Notes: a model not told the origin generated them from the sequence alone. 64,000 nt of DNA from Chionoecetes opilio (GCA_016584305.1 JACEEZ010018148.1:506183-570182); one strand, 5' to 3'. Shown: positions 43,355 to 56,243, numbered from the stretch's first letter. A program made the numbers and translations.

Positions 43355-43654
43355 AATTGGTTCTCGTCTCATAAAAAAAGAAAACAGCAAGATGACGAAA
43401 AAACCAGTTGCCAACCCGACCACACGAGGGCCCAGCTGTAGGCGGTCGCTGTTATGTAATCGTATAAACTTTTACGCGTTACACATTTAGATTTCTTCTG
43501 GTTTGCATGTAGCCTGTAGAGATCACGGAAAACTACTACGTATATACTAACATTATATATATATTATCACCAGCACCGCTGCTATATATTACTATTACTA
43601 CTACTATACTACAACAACTACAACAATTACTACTAGTATACTTTTTTACTACTA

Positions 43655-43793
<139 letters not shown>

Positions 43794-44509
43794 AATAACT
43801 ATACCTATATTATATTTAAAATACTACTACTATACACTCACTACTACTACTACAGCTGTTGCTACTACTCTACTATACTACTACTACAACACTACCGTAA
43901 CGCTAACACAAGTACAAAAGAACAGCTTAAAAGGGCATAAAAAAGCTTGGGGAAAACTCGCTTCTCAAAAGCAGGGAAACAAATATTTCCATGTATACTT
44001 GCCCCCTGGCGCAAACATCGAGCTTAAAAAAGTTTTCGATTTCCATGATCACATGTTCACTGTATCACATTTCACAGTACCCAATGTCATGTTTCACTTA
44101 TCTTTAAACCAGGATATTTTTGTTTTTTTACCGTTGAGGGAAAAAGATGTTTCTTCGTCAGAGATTTTTTATTTTATTATTATTATTTTTTTTGTACACA
44201 TACCTATACTAAAGATGATGAAATGTATATGCTTTTGTTTAAGATGGGGACAGGTTTGACAAAAAAAACTCCCCACAAAAATTCACCTGTTGCGGTAAAG
44301 TCCCGGTTTTGCCCCCACCCCAGTGATAAAAAACGAAAATAGAAAATCAAAAAAGACGTGTGTTCCCGGGTGTGTTCAGCATTTTTCCCCAACCCACAAA
44401 AATTATGCTTGGCCCTGGAGATTGAGAACAAAATTTGGGGAAATTATAATGTCCTTCGTGTCGCTTTTGGGGGTTGCGAAACTTCCCTGCCCTCATCGCA
44501 CTTTTTTTT

Positions 44510-44690
44510 TTTTTTTTTTTTACATCAAAAGGACTGGCCAAGGGCAATAAAAAAAAGTAAAAAAAACCCCGTTTAGTTGCCACCCTAAAAGAGACAATAA
44601 AAAATTTAAAAAAAGGGGGGGGGGCAATATAGTTCGGAGTTATTTTTGCCCCCTAGCATTGCATCAACAACCCCTGAGGCTAAAGTAAAT
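44510..44690 (+). repeat. Dispersed repeat family B, copy 3
   Basis: AAAAGGACTGGCCAAGGGC, CCCCGTTTAGTTGCCA, TATAGTTCGGAGTTA and GCATCAACAACCCC match the 10.2- and 11.3-kb copies with homopolymer noise. Confidence 0.65.
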
Positions 44691-44910
44691 ATCATACAAA
44701 TTATGAATGATTTTCGCAATACAAGTTTAGTACGTCATTCCGTTCATCCCTCGCTGAAAAACTATAACTGCTACTCTGAATGATTTTTTGTCAAAGCAGA
44801 TTGAACTCTCGCAAAAACTTCGCAAATCTCCAAAAATGTTTTATATTTTTTAATTTTGGGGAAAATTTGTTGCTTTTATTTTTCAGAAATGCAGTCATTG
44901 GGGTAAACGT

Positions 44911-44931
44911 ATATATATATATATATATTAT

Positions 44932-44972
<41 letters not shown>
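44911..44972. repeat. (TA)n
   Basis: TA-rich tract in noisy sequence. Confidence 0.9.
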
Positions 44973-44973
<1 letters not shown>

Positions 44974-47700
44974 TTTTTAATAAATTTGATCCTTTCCAAA
45001 TTTGGGGGTTGCCCGAACGTCCCCAGCCCTTTGCATGTATTTCTTACTGATATGGACCCGTAGAAAAACGATCGATAGATTCCCGTGGAACAATTTGAAA
45101 AAAAAAAATTGGGGTTAGATTTTTGAGTTTAATGAACAAAAATTTGGGGCATGCTGTTTCCAAATCTGTGTCATTTTTTTTTCTAGAAACGTAAATTTTT
45201 TCTCCACAGCTTCCCCTCCAGTAAAAAAATTCCACTTGTGAGGTAGTAAACCTGCCAGTGTTTGGGTTTGACTCTGAGAGCTATGTGGCAATTTGTTTGT
45301 GCGTTACAATTGAGACGTGCGTGAAGGGGGTTTGGGGCAGTCCTTGGTCAGTACTATAAATATCTGCAAACAGAAAGCTGGGTAGTGGGAATTTGGAGGA
45401 TTTGTTATGGTTTTCTTTTAAACCCTTTTTAAACAACATACCATTGTAATTTCTTTTTCGTTTTATGCTTTTTTTGTTTTTTTTCAAAGCTTGTAACTAT
45501 TCCAGCTTAGTGTTTTTTTAATAGGTATATATTTCTTTTGTTTCAGATATGTCTGCTCCTGCACGTCTCGTCGAAAATGCCTAAAAAACCCTGATCCTTC
45601 GCATATATGTGGTAGTTTCACCATTCCAAGTCAGGGGAAAGCATACGTTTTTGTCAAAAAAGCAATTTCGCATATTTTAAAGTAAAACTGGGTGATAAGA
45701 CAAGAGGGCCCCCACAAGTGGCAGCAGTGTGTCGAGAGATTACGGATGGGCCCAAAAGGAAACACGTGAAAAGTTGGATTTGTATCCCGGGTTTGGGAGA
45801 GAAAAAAAGTCATTCCACGGGACTTTACTTTTTTTTTAGTGAAAACTAAAGGTTTTAAACAAAAAAATAAAAGTAAAATAGAAATCCTAATCTCCCGTCG
45901 CTATAAGACCAATGCCTATTCAGCTGAAATTCCGTCCAGTTTTTTGAACAACACCTCCCCCTAGAAGATCTGGTGATGTTGAAAAACGCAGGGCACAATG
46001 TGCAGATTTTGCATTTAAAGAGGATTCAGTTCGGGGGATTTGATCAGCACGAGTTAAGATTTGCACTGTTTGGGGGTATCCAAAAAAGCTTTAAAATCGC
46101 ATCAAGACTGAACGAGAAAACATCCTTTAAAAAAGGGGAAAGGGATATACTTTTGAACCAGAGAAAGACATTTCTGAGTATTTCAAGTGCCCGCGGTTTT
46201 GTTTTTGCCTAAAATTCCTGGTTTTCTGAAGGAATTAGGGCTTTCAATTACAAACCAAAAGAAAGGCGATTGTTTATTTTAGCTCAAGCGGCTTTAAGTG
46301 TGTCCCCTTTTACACAATGGGTTTGTTTGGGGCAGTCCCTTTGGGCATTTGGTCCCGTCTTCGTGAAGAATATGGAGATGTAAAGGAGTCATTGAGTTTT
46401 GCAATATACAACACAATTGGATCCCCTGTGTTGACCTTAAATGGTGTCCTTCCTTCTTTGGGCAAAAACGGGATCCAAGTATCCCTGCTTTTTCTGTATG
46501 TGGGATAACAGACTCGGAGAAGCTGGGTTTTTAGACAATGGCCTCCCAGATCTGATTTAAAAACCCGGAGATCCAACATTTTAATGAGCCACTTGTTGAC
46601 AGGAAAAAAATAAAATCCCACCTCTCACATAAAAATAGGTCTCTGAAACAAATTTTTAAAAGCATTTTCAACTGATGGCGCTGTTTTTAAGTACATCTCT
46701 TTGGCATTTCCTGGCTTCATTGAAAAATCAAGGGCCCGGGGTTTTTTGATGGCCACAAAATTTAAGCTCTCAAAGATTAACTTTTTAAAAGGTACTATGT
46801 CAGACCTTGAAAAGAATGCTTGGCTATCATTCAAAATTTTGTCAAAAACTTCTTGGGAAAAACAGTGCAAATAATTACACAAAATTGTTCAAAAAAATTT
46901 AGAGCTCAAAGCGCTTGGTTCAACATGAGTATTAAGTACATTTTTGCATAGCCATCTTGCCAACTTTCCGGAAAACTTTTGTGCTAGCGACGAGAAAAGG
47001 GGAAGATTTCCCCAAAATTTGAAGGGTTTGGGAAAAACTTCCAGGTAGATGGGATGTTCTATGATGGTGACTATTGTTGGGCATCAACGCGATATCCTCA
47101 AGTTTAAACACTCCAGCAAAGCTACAAAGTAAATTTTTACCTTAACCCGCACACAATTATAGCCTTATCCCTTTTTAAAAAAATGATTGTTAAATAAACA
47201 TTCTATTCAGCCTATTTCTTTCATTTTTTCATTTATGTTAAATTTGCAACTTTTTAAAAATAAACACTGTTCTTTTTAGTACAGTTTTTTTCATATTTTT
47301 TAAGAAAAAGAAAAAACCTACTTAAACCCTTTACGTGATAGAGAAAAAAATGGATCAGTTTTTTGGGTTTAGCACCAAAAATTACTTAATAACAAGTGTC
47401 AGACCTAACTCAAAAAAATTTGTTCCCCCTGTTTAGGTCCTTATGGCGTGATGAAGGATTATTAAGGGAAAGAAAGGGGAACTGTGATTCCGGGGTCCTT
47501 GTTAAGGGTTGGCACCCGCGTGTGGTGGAGCTTGGGGCTTGACCACTTTTACCGGACAGGAGGCAGGGCAAGGGTCACCCCGAAGTTTACCTTTAAACAT
47601 CTCAAAAAAATCAATGGCAACGATCCATTTTTAAAAAGTGGGATGAATGTATTTTTTTAAAATTGTTTGTTGAGATCAGGATATTGTGACTGTTCGGTGA
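44973..47700. other. Noisy sequence with decayed unrecognised frames
   Basis: Minus-strand frames 46882-46625 (CNYLHCFSQEVFDKILNDSQ, PFKKLIFESLNFVAIKKPRA) and 46621-46310 (INTGDPIVLYIAKLNDSF-like) look protein-like and run almost head to tail, but I cannot name a family. Plus frame 45973-46212 is similar in quality. They may be remains of one gene or element spoiled by homopolymer errors. Confidence 0.35.
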
Positions 47701-48105
47701 ATTATTTAATGTATATATCATGTAAACTGTGAATGTATAATATAATGTGAATGTATTTAATGTATTTATCATGTAAAATGTGTATGTATCTTCACTGTGA
47801 ATTTATAAATGACGCCTAAACTGCACTGACGCATCGGTTCGTGCGGTACAAGACATCAGGTATCACTCGTCATCTCAGCAAAGGTATCACTCGTCATCTC
47901 AGCAACAATCCTCTCCCTCCTCACCCTCACCCTGCGTACTTATAGTCACGACTCAAAGGTTACCAGTCCTGTGGATGCTTAAGAGTCATGGCCAAGGTTA
48001 AAGGGTGACGGGACGAGTGAGTGAAGATGACTGCTTAGCAACCAAGGGATTACGAAAAAAACCAACCTAACAACATAAAAATAATAGTTTTGAACCTTAT
48101 TGTAC

Positions 48106-48107
<2 letters not shown>
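47701..48107. other. No gene seen; one 24-bp tandem duplication
   Basis: GGTATCACTCGTCATCTCAG occurs twice in a row at about 47858-47904. Nothing else stands out. Confidence 0.55.
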
Positions 48108-48198
<91 letters not shown>

Positions 48199-48207
48199 TA
48201 TATATAT

Positions 48208-48260
<53 letters not shown>
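48108..48260. repeat. (GT)n then (TA)n
   Basis: Compound dinucleotide repeat leading into the array at 48304. Confidence 0.95.
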
Positions 48261-48262
<2 letters not shown>

Positions 48263-48303
48263 ATTATATATGTATGTGTGTGTGTATCTATCTATAATAA
48301 TAT

Positions 48304-48706
48304 AAGCGAAAGTGTGTCTGTCTGTCTGTCTGTCTGTCTGTCTGGTGTGTGTGTGTGTCTGGTATAGGTTCCGCCCCTGTGGCGCAATCACCTCATATGA
48401 AACATTTTTGGAACCGGGTTGACCAGGGGAAGGTTCTAAGCCCATTTATGAGATGATCCGATCACTTTTTTTTTTTTTTTTAGCAGGCCTATTAGCGATA
48501 ATTGTGAAAAAAAAGTGGGTTGCGAGAATTGAGGAAACCTTGATGTAGGGTGATGGTAATGGGTGAGTGAATGGGGGGGTTGATGGGTAATGGGTGTGGG
48601 TGATGGGTGAGTGAATGGGTGGGGGGTGATGGGTTGGGGTGATGGGTGATGGGTGAGGGAATAGGTGGGGGGTGATGGGTAATCTATAATAATATAAGCG
48701 AAAGTG

Positions 48707-48737
<31 letters not shown>

Positions 48738-49117
48738 GTGTGTGTGTGTGTGTGGTATAGGTTCCCCCCCCGTGGCGCAATCACCTCATATGGCACATTT
48801 TTGGAACCGGGTTGACCAGGGGAAGGTCTAAGCCTACTTATGAGATGATCCGATCACTTTTTTTTTTTTTTTTTTTTTTAGCAGCCTATTAGCGATAATT
48901 GTGAAGAAAAAAAAGTGGGGTTGCGAGAATTGAGAAACCTTGATGTAGGGTGATGGGTAATGGGTGAGTGAATGGGTGGGGTGGGTTAATGGTGTGGGGG
49001 GATGGGTGAGTGAATGGGTGGGGGTGATGGGTTGGGGGTGATGGGTGATGGGTGAGGAATAGGTGGGGGTGATGGGTAATTTGGGAAATTAAGCGAAAGT
49101 GTGTCTGTCTGTCTGTC

Positions 49118-49159
<42 letters not shown>

Positions 49160-50129
49160 TGGTATAGGTTCCGCCCCCTGTGGCGCAATCACCTCATATG
49201 AAACCCTTTTTGGAACCGGGTTGACCAGGGGAAGGTTCTAAGCCCATTTATGAGATGATCCGATCACTTTTTTTTTTTTTTTTTTTGCAGCCTATTAGCG
49301 ATAAATTGTGAAAAAAAGTGGGTTGCGAGAATTGAGGAAACCTTGATGTAGGGTGATGGGTAATGGGTGAGTGAATGGGTGGAGTGATGGGTAATGGGTG
49401 TGGGGTGATGGGTGAGTGAATGGGTGGGGGGTGATGGGTTGGGGGTGATGGGTGATGGGTGAGGGAATAGGTGGGGGTGATGGTAATGGTAAATATAGCG
49501 AAAGTGTGTCTGTCTGTCTGTGTGTGTGTGTGTGTGGGGTGTGTGTGTGTGTGTTTGGTTAATAGGTTCCGCCCCCCGTGGCGCAATCACCTCATATGGC
49601 ACATTTTTGAACCGGGTTGACCAGGGGAAGGTTTTTTTAAACCCAATTATGAGATGATCCGATCACTTTTTTTTTTTTTTTAGCAGCCTTTAGCGATAAT
49701 TGTGAAAAAAAAAGTGTTGCGAGAATTGAGGAACCTTGATGTAGGTGATGGGTTAATGGGTGAGTGAATGGGTGGGGTGATGGGTGTGGGGTGATGGTGA
49801 GTGGGAAAGGGTGGGGGTGATGGGGTTTGGGGGGATGGGTAGGGAATAGGTGGGGGGTGATGGGTAATGGGGGAGTGAATGGGTGTGTGGTGATGGGTAA
49901 TGGTGAGTGAATTGGTGGGGGGTGATAGGTAATGGTGAGTGAATGGGTGAGGGTGATGGGTAAAGGTGAGTGAATGGGTGGGGGTAATACATACATTTCT
50001 ACATCCATGATTTTAGGAAAGTTAGAAGGGCTATCTGGAGAGTCCGTGTTTGGTGGCCGAAGGCCCACCACCAATAGCCCTCCGCCAGGAGCTAGCCAAA
50101 AAGTCCGCCCGGGGCGGTTTTGCGGCTAG

Positions 50130-50130
<1 letters not shown>
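48304..50130 (+). repeat. Tandem array of ~395-bp composite units, four copies
   Basis: Units start at about 48304, 48697, 49090 and 49497, each with AAGCGAAAGTGTGTCTGTC, a (TCTG)n/(TG)n run, CGTGGCGCAATCACCTCAT, GAACCGGGTTGACCAGGGG, GAGATGATCCGATCAC plus a T-run, then ATTGTGAAAAAAAAGTG, CGAGAATTGAGGAA and a GGGTGATGGGTGAGTGAATG minisatellite. Only the last copy continues into a unique end (50000-50130: GTTTGGTGGCCGAAGGCCCA, GGAGCTAGCC, TTTTGCGGCTAGTATATA). Confidence 0.9.
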
Positions 50131-50670
<540 letters not shown>

Positions 50671-50674
50671 TTAA

Positions 50675-50882
50675 CCCCTTGAGGTCCATAACGTAATTTT
50701 TATTGTAATCTTACCACCATTAGATGATTTTAATGAACATAGGCAATATTTTATAGATATGACCTGTTTAGTATCCTTGTCCACTAGCTAATTTGGTATA
50801 TTAAGTTAGTTTTTCGTAATTGAATGGCTAACAACAGACAATTTCATATAGCAAAGGAAAGATCTGCATGGGCGTGAAGTGG
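50675..50882. mobile_element. piggyBac-like MITE, TTAA duplication
   Basis: 208 bp flanked by TTAA at 50671-50674 and 50883-50886. Imperfect inverted ends CCCCTTGAGGTCC and GGGCGTGAAGTGG. TTAA targets are diagnostic of piggyBac-type elements. The interior is AT-rich. Confidence 0.75.
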
Positions 50883-50886
50883 TTAA

Positions 50887-51369
50887 GCCAACATCCACTT
50901 TTTCATTCATGTAACCATATAGTCTACTCTCCCATTTATTCATTCAAATTAAATTAATAAGGGCAATACAAGCATCGCCATGCCATCTCAAAGACCTTAT
51001 ATTATTATTGACTTATTTGTACCTGACATTCTTTTCTTACATGGGTCCAAATTGCACCAAGTACAAAAATAAAGAAAGACAGTCTGTTCTAAGAATCAAC
51101 CATCGAAATATAAATGAATGAATGCATATTGATACATGTTGGTGGTCGAGAACAACAGCGTACGTAGTGAAATGATGCAAGTACAGGTGCAGCGAGATGG
51201 CAGAGATGTGAAAGTCGTGTTATTGATTTTTCTACACAAAAATTTTCTTCATATCTGGGTCATGTATGTGGCAATGAAGGTGAAGCTTGTGCTGGCACAG
51301 GCACATGGCATAAGGTGTTGAAACGGTACTTTGTAAAGACCCTTTTGTCAACCGGTGCTCCTTTGGTAT
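50887..51369. other. No gene seen
   Basis: AT-rich sequence without supported features. Confidence 0.5.
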
Positions 51370-51612
51370 ACATAAGAACATAAGAAACATAAGAAAATAA
51401 GGAAGCTACAAGAGGTCGCGACCTACACGTGGTAGTTACTGTTACTCAATACTACCTACATCCACCTTTCATCCCCTCCATAAATTTATCCAGACTCCTT
51501 TTAAAGCTCCCTATTGACTCCGCACTGACCACCTGACGACTGAGTCCATTCCAATCATTTACCACCCTATTTGTGAACTAGTTTTTCCCTATTTCCTTTT
51601 TAAATCTACGCT
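51370..51612 (-). mobile_element. CR1-like LINE 3' end with tail A, copy 6
   Basis: Complement of 7290-7546: CATAAGAACATAAGAAACAT, GGAAGCTACAAGAGG, ACACGTGGTAGTTACTGTTA, then ATCCAGACTCCTTTTAAAGC and CCACCTGACGACTGAGTCCA, which encode the RT C-terminus on the minus strand. Confidence 0.85.
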
Positions 51613-52007
51613 TTTCCAGCGTATATATACGTGCGAGTGAGATGGCCCGAAGGCACCCTGAAGCCACCGGATGATGTGTACCAAAGGGTGCGACAACTGC
51701 GACATACTACAAGCTTAACGTAGTTCTTCAAATATAAACATCTGCTTAACCATTCAGCCTTATAGAATGATAGAATGATGCTATGGGATGATACAAAAAA
51801 GACACTCAACTGAACTTCAACTTCCTTCCTGGTTCACGGAATTGTGTAGTTCCCGGAGGAGTGGTTCCCAGGCCTCTTTCCTCGTCTTGTTTCAATCGCC
51901 TCCTTTGAGATGCAAACAATACGATGCATGCGAGCATTATAAATCACCACGTCCCTAGGAAAAAAAAACGAAAAGAGGTCGAATATTAAAAAGTAATAAA
52001 TCTATTT
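51613..52007. other. No gene seen
   Basis: No supported frame. Confidence 0.5.
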
Positions 52008-52677
52008 TTTTCAGCACGCACTTATTAAATTTTTTGAAACATTAATTGCGTTATGAATGATTGAGTAAACCGACCGTTGTAATAACTATGCTATAATAGT
52101 AAAATTCACGTCGTGTATAGAACATAAATAATAACGCCTTACATGAAAGTGTTTGTGGATGTATTGAGTCCTCTGACGTAACTTCACGTAAGCCTGCCTG
52201 TTAAGACATTAGTTTCCTCCTCCTCCATACAAATGATGACCTTTAAACAAGGTTATGATCGTCACTGCACGGCGGGGATCCCACTCACAAACCATTTATA
52301 AACTCATTCGCGTCATCACTTTCCCTTCTCAACGTGCCTGCTTGCTGCTCAACTTGATGACGTGAATGAGTGTATAAATGGTTTGTGAGTGGCATCCTCG
52401 CTGTGCAGGGACCTATACACCTTATAGAACCTTAACCTTAGCCTTTTATATAACCTTAAAGATCATCATCTGTATAGACGAGGAGGAAACTACATGTCTT
52501 AACAGGCAGGCTTACGTCAAAGGACTCAATGAATCCACAAACACTTTTATGTAAGGCGTTGTAATCAATATACTATACATGACGTGAATTTTACTAAAAA
52601 CAGTCATTACAACAATTTACTCAATCATTCATAACGCAATTATTTTTTCAAATAATGTAATAAGTGCGCGCTGAAAG
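52008..52677. mobile_element. Fold-back element, ~310-bp arms
   Basis: Arms 52008-52319 and 52355-52677 pair along their length: TCAGCACGCACTTATTA with TAATAAGTGCGCGCTGA outside, ACTCACAAACCATTTATA with TATAAATGGTTTGTGAGT inside, and a 35-base loop. Arms differ by small indels. No coding content. Confidence 0.9.
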
Positions 52678-52861
52678 ATGTAAGCATCTGGTAAGTGATC
52701 AAACTGTAGATAAATATTTGCCCTTCAATCAAAATGGAAATGTATTCAGAAGAGGGAAAAAAGGATAGAAAAGAGGATGAAGGGAAAGAAAGCTTAGTAA
52801 ACGTGATGACACTTGATGAATGGGATCAGGCGTCTGGGTCAGTCACGTGTTGCTGTCTTAA

Positions 52862-53063
52862 CCCCTTCACGCCCAGCTCTTTCCTATGCTATACAAAATT
52901 GTGTTTTTGAGCCATATAATTACGAAAAGTGACTGAATATACCAAATTAGTTAGTCGCCAAGGATAGAAATGGGTCATATCTATAAAATATTGCATATAT
53001 TAATTAAAAATCGTCTAATGGTACCCAAATTACAATGGAAAGTACGTTCTGGGCTTCAAGGGG
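52862..53063. mobile_element. piggyBac-like MITE, second copy
   Basis: 202 bp between TTAA at 52858-52861 and 53064-53067. Inverted ends CCCCTTCACGCCCAG and CTGGGCTTCAAGGGG. Related to the 50.7-kb copy. Confidence 0.8.
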
Positions 53064-53397
53064 TTAATGACCTTCACGTAGCCTGGCCTGTGCCCTGCCC
53101 TGCCCCGCCCTGCCCCGCCCACACAAGGCCATGTGCTCAAAGACTTGCAAAATCGTACAAAAAACTACTAACTAATAACTAACTCGACTAATGTTTTGCA
53201 GGAGCGTCTTTTACCTACGCAATCTTTTTCTTTCCTAAGCCCCCACTCCCCACCTGTCTGTCCATGACGGCATACAGGCAGCACAGCAAATTGTTTATTT
53301 TATCAATATAAGTAACTTTTTATTGTATTTTGAAGATAAAGCAAAGTAGATATATAGTAATTTTGGCACCCAATTATCTCCAGCTGCTGAGAACTTG

Positions 53398-53501
53398 TGA
53401 CCCATATTTGTATTCTTTGAAACTCTTGTGGCCTTCGGATTGATATATAAAAATATCAATCCGATGGTCACAAGAGCTTCAAATATACAAATATGGGTCA
53501 T
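53398..53501. repeat. Hairpin, ~48-bp arms
   Basis: GACCCATATTTGTATTCTTT pairs with AAATATACAAATATGGGTC and CGGATTGATAT with ATATCAATCCG around a short A-run. Confidence 0.9.
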
Positions 53502-53525
53502 CTAATATACTATAGGAGTAGCCGT

Positions 53526-53526
53526 G

Positions 53527-53561
<35 letters not shown>
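53526..53561. repeat. (TCTG)n
   Basis: Nine TCTG units following ATACTATAGGAGTAGCCGTG. Confidence 0.95.
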
Positions 53562-54199
53562 TTTGGGTAGCCGAAACTGTAAATTCAATTTTGATGAGAG
53601 TAGGCTAAAAAAAATTGCAAATAAATCGTAGGTGGTAAGCGGCTTGGTCCCATGTCGATTGAATAATTTTGAAGGGGGATTTTGGGCTAAAAACACTTTA
53701 AGGTATATTAGATTACAAGAAAAACTCTGCGGTAACGTTTTGCCTCATTCCACAAACTCAGTTGACTATAGACTCCCTTACTGAGCTCGATCTGTCATCT
53801 GGTGGCCGACTGGGAACTACACGCGGAGCTAGAATACCGGGTTTCATTAGATTATTTTTCTTACACACTTTCATTTGGTGTTTTGAAATCGCAGTATTTT
53901 TCTCATAGCTACGGTTTACATACAATTCATATATAAGCGGTAATAAAAAAACTATGAAACCCCCTGAAAACTACAATCTTCTCCAAGGAAACAATCATTA
54001 TATAATACTTATGGCTTGATTTAAGTCCAGTATAATAAATGGAATACAATTACATGGTAAACATTTGTAGATCGTGCTTTCATTCAGAATTATAAAATAG
54101 TTCTAAAATTTGCTGCCGGCTGCTGTACGAGATTTTACTGGCAGCTGACCGCATGCCGCATGGGAGAAGCAGGAGCGGAATTTCGCACAGGGTCTGGAT

Positions 54200-54449
54200 G
54201 CCTGGGAGATGGTCTATTGTTTTCCCAAACAATGAAATGTCTTTAGCACACAACATTGTTCCTTGTTGCTCTCCATTCTTCACCTCTTCTACACCTTCTC
54301 TCCCACAACCTACGTCGTTTCCCATCTTTTTTAGTAGGTGGAAAACTGGCCCATCCTTTCACATTTTTCATGAATGGGTGTTGGTCTGTGTTGAAGGTTG
54401 AATTTGACTTGCAATCAGCCACAGCACAGACATACCTCGTCATGTTCAC
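54200..54449 (-). pseudogene. THAP-type zinc finger, premature stop
   Basis: The minus frame MNMTRYVCAVADCKSNS, HPFMKNVKGWASFPPTKKDG, KRRRLWERRCRRGEEWRATR, NNVVC then a TAA and RHFIVWENNRPSPRHPDPV. It has the C-x4-C pair, SFP, R..W and C-x2-H-F of the C2CH THAP fold in order; the stop falls between the last Cys and His. A sequence-specific DNA-binding domain of transposases and their domesticated relatives. Confidence 0.7.
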
Positions 54450-54464
54450 TCTTGGTGTTGTTTA

Positions 54465-54565
54465 GGGCTGCGAGGATCCGTTGTGGAACCATATGAGCCC
54501 TGGTGATGTCCTATGAGGCTATCACAGGCGTGGTAGGTTCAGGAAGACAGGTAAGGCGGATGATA
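54465..54565. mobile_element. SINE family E body fragment
   Basis: CGAGGATCCGTTGTGGAACC, TATGAGCCCTGGTGATGTCC, TATGAGGCTATCACAGGCG and AGGAAGACAGG match 26420-26530. The tRNA-like head is missing. Confidence 0.7.
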
Positions 54566-54590
54566 ACGTGTTATCGTTCGCCGCTTGTTT

Positions 54591-54980
54591 GGCGAAATCA
54601 TGTCAGTGCGAATCCTGTAGACTCCTCCATTCATCTATCTTATTTCACTAATTTTACAGCTTAACTACTGCCCCGATACACGTTACAGGCAACATCGAGT
54701 CACCAGCTTTCCATGAGAACACTTACAAGTAATAATAGTTGATAAAATAATACATGATAAAAACCATACTCCTGTTCCCACAACCTGACTGTTTTGAACG
54801 TGGATATTTTAAGCTTTTGAGTAACTATTATTACATGTAAGTGTTCTCATGGGAAGCTAGTGAGTCGATGTTGCCTGTAACATGTATCAGGGCAGCAGTT
54901 AACCTGTAAAACCAGTGAAATAAGAGCGATGAATGGAGGGGTCTACAGGATTTCGCGAATTGATAATATTTCGCACAACA
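54591..54980. repeat. Fold-back repeat, ~135-bp arms
   Basis: GTAGACTCCTCCATTCATC pairs with GATGAATGGAGGGGTCTAC; CATGAGAACACTTACA pairs with TGTAAGTGTTCTCATG. Loop about 54746-54825. Confidence 0.88.
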
Positions 54981-55460
54981 CTGGTGTTTGTTTATAAAAT
55001 GCATCGGACCGTCGTACGTTTGGCAGTGTACCAGAAAGAATTGTTGAATGGCGAATTTATCCATATCTATCACGATTGATTGCACAAAATTGAAGTCATG
55101 TCACCATTATTTGGTTCGTTTACCTTCTCTTTGCATACATAAAGGCAATATTTACCCATACACCCGACCTGATACATTCCTCTAAATCATTGCATAGAGT
55201 GTTGTAGGACATATGGTCGAATACGTATATTTTGCCAACAATCCTCATTATATCCCCATGAATAATGTAAAACCCTTATATTTCCTTTGTGATAACCTAT
55301 GTTGACCATGTCAACACTTAATTGTAGCTGGTTTGGTAGCGGAATAATGGCAAATAAGACTAGCCACTACCTTCCTTGACCGGTATTCCTATCTCCGACG
55401 TGTAGTTCCTCAGACGCCTACCAGATGACAGATCGGCTCATTCAAGGGAGTCTATTGGAA

Positions 55461-56041
55461 CTTACCGTTTGTGTGCGTGTAAGTGTGTGGTTGGAATCGC
55501 ACGGAACACAAAGGGTTGGATCACACGGAACGTGGTTACCCCGAGTCACTTTGGGGAACTATTGAACCAACGACAGCAACAACACGATTGGAGTTTGCAA
55601 TCACATTTTGTCTAATAATATACGACTACTAAAAAACATCAAATACATGGGCCGAAGGGCCCCAAACACTTGTAAGTGCTAATAAGTATAATGAAGACTA
55701 GTACTAATAAAATATTAGTAAATAAATCTGCCCATTACACTCTCCTCTCTCAAAAAAGTAAAAACCAACAATGATGGTGTATTTTTTCTTTGTTCCTTCC
55801 CATCACTAGCGTATTATTTTCCCCCGAGCAGGAATCATCGCACTATTTTCTTTTCTTTCCAGGCTGGGAAGATCTCGGCCTTCACATAGTCACACGGCCC
55901 ACCGGTCCACCAAAGACACGCGGTCTGTCACTTACTGCCTGGACGCGTACTCAGTAACTCACGACGTCGTCACGGCAGCGAAACAACGAGTTAGTGACGC
56001 AGATAAAGAGGAGGGTTCGCGAAGGGCGTTGCTAAGATTAT
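55461..56041. other. No gene seen
   Basis: No supported frame; this would be the 3' flank of the exon at 56042. Confidence 0.5.
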
Positions 56042-56158
56042 TTAGTGGTTGGGCTCATCGAATTGATCCTGCATAAGTTTCCTGTGTACGTCCTTGGCCT
56101 CCTTCCTGAGCCTCTCCACCATGGCTAGAACACCAGAAGTGTTTTTCATGCCTGCGAT
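56042..56158 (-). CDS. Candidate terminal exon of an unidentified gene
   Basis: Acceptor ACACATTGTTCTTTAG, then IAGMKNTSGVLAMVERLRKE and AKDVHRKLMQDQFDEPNH followed by TAA (phase 0, 38 codons). Dense with charged helical residues, no repeat content, coding-like codon use. Upstream exons would be at higher coordinates; none is visible across the repeat-filled 56.2-64 kb. No family recognised. Could be chance, but the splice site and composition are good. Confidence 0.4.
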   Translation of the reverse strand: MAGMKNTSGVLAMVERLRKEAKDVHRKLMQDQFDEPNH

Positions 56159-56184
56159 CTAAAGAACAATGTGTAGACCCTATC

Positions 56185-56212
56185 ATATACAAATATATTA
56201 TCTATATATATA

Positions 56213-56243
<31 letters not shown>

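Larger units (their letters stand above)
53745..55460 (-). mobile_element. THAP-domain transposon remnant with subterminal inverted repeats
   Basis: 53750-53850 and 55375-55460 are inverted copies: TAGACTCCCTT, CGATCTGTCATCTGGT, GGAACTACACG, GAATACCGG. Between them is a decayed THAP-encoding frame, a SINE piece and a fold-back repeat. P-type elements combine THAP domains with inverted ends, so a P-like origin is possible. True tips and target duplication not identified. Confidence 0.5.

Noticed and set aside
48050..50074. His/Thr- and Pro/His-rich minus frames up to 145 codons
   Set aside because: Produced by TG, TCTG and GGGTGA repeats of the composite array.
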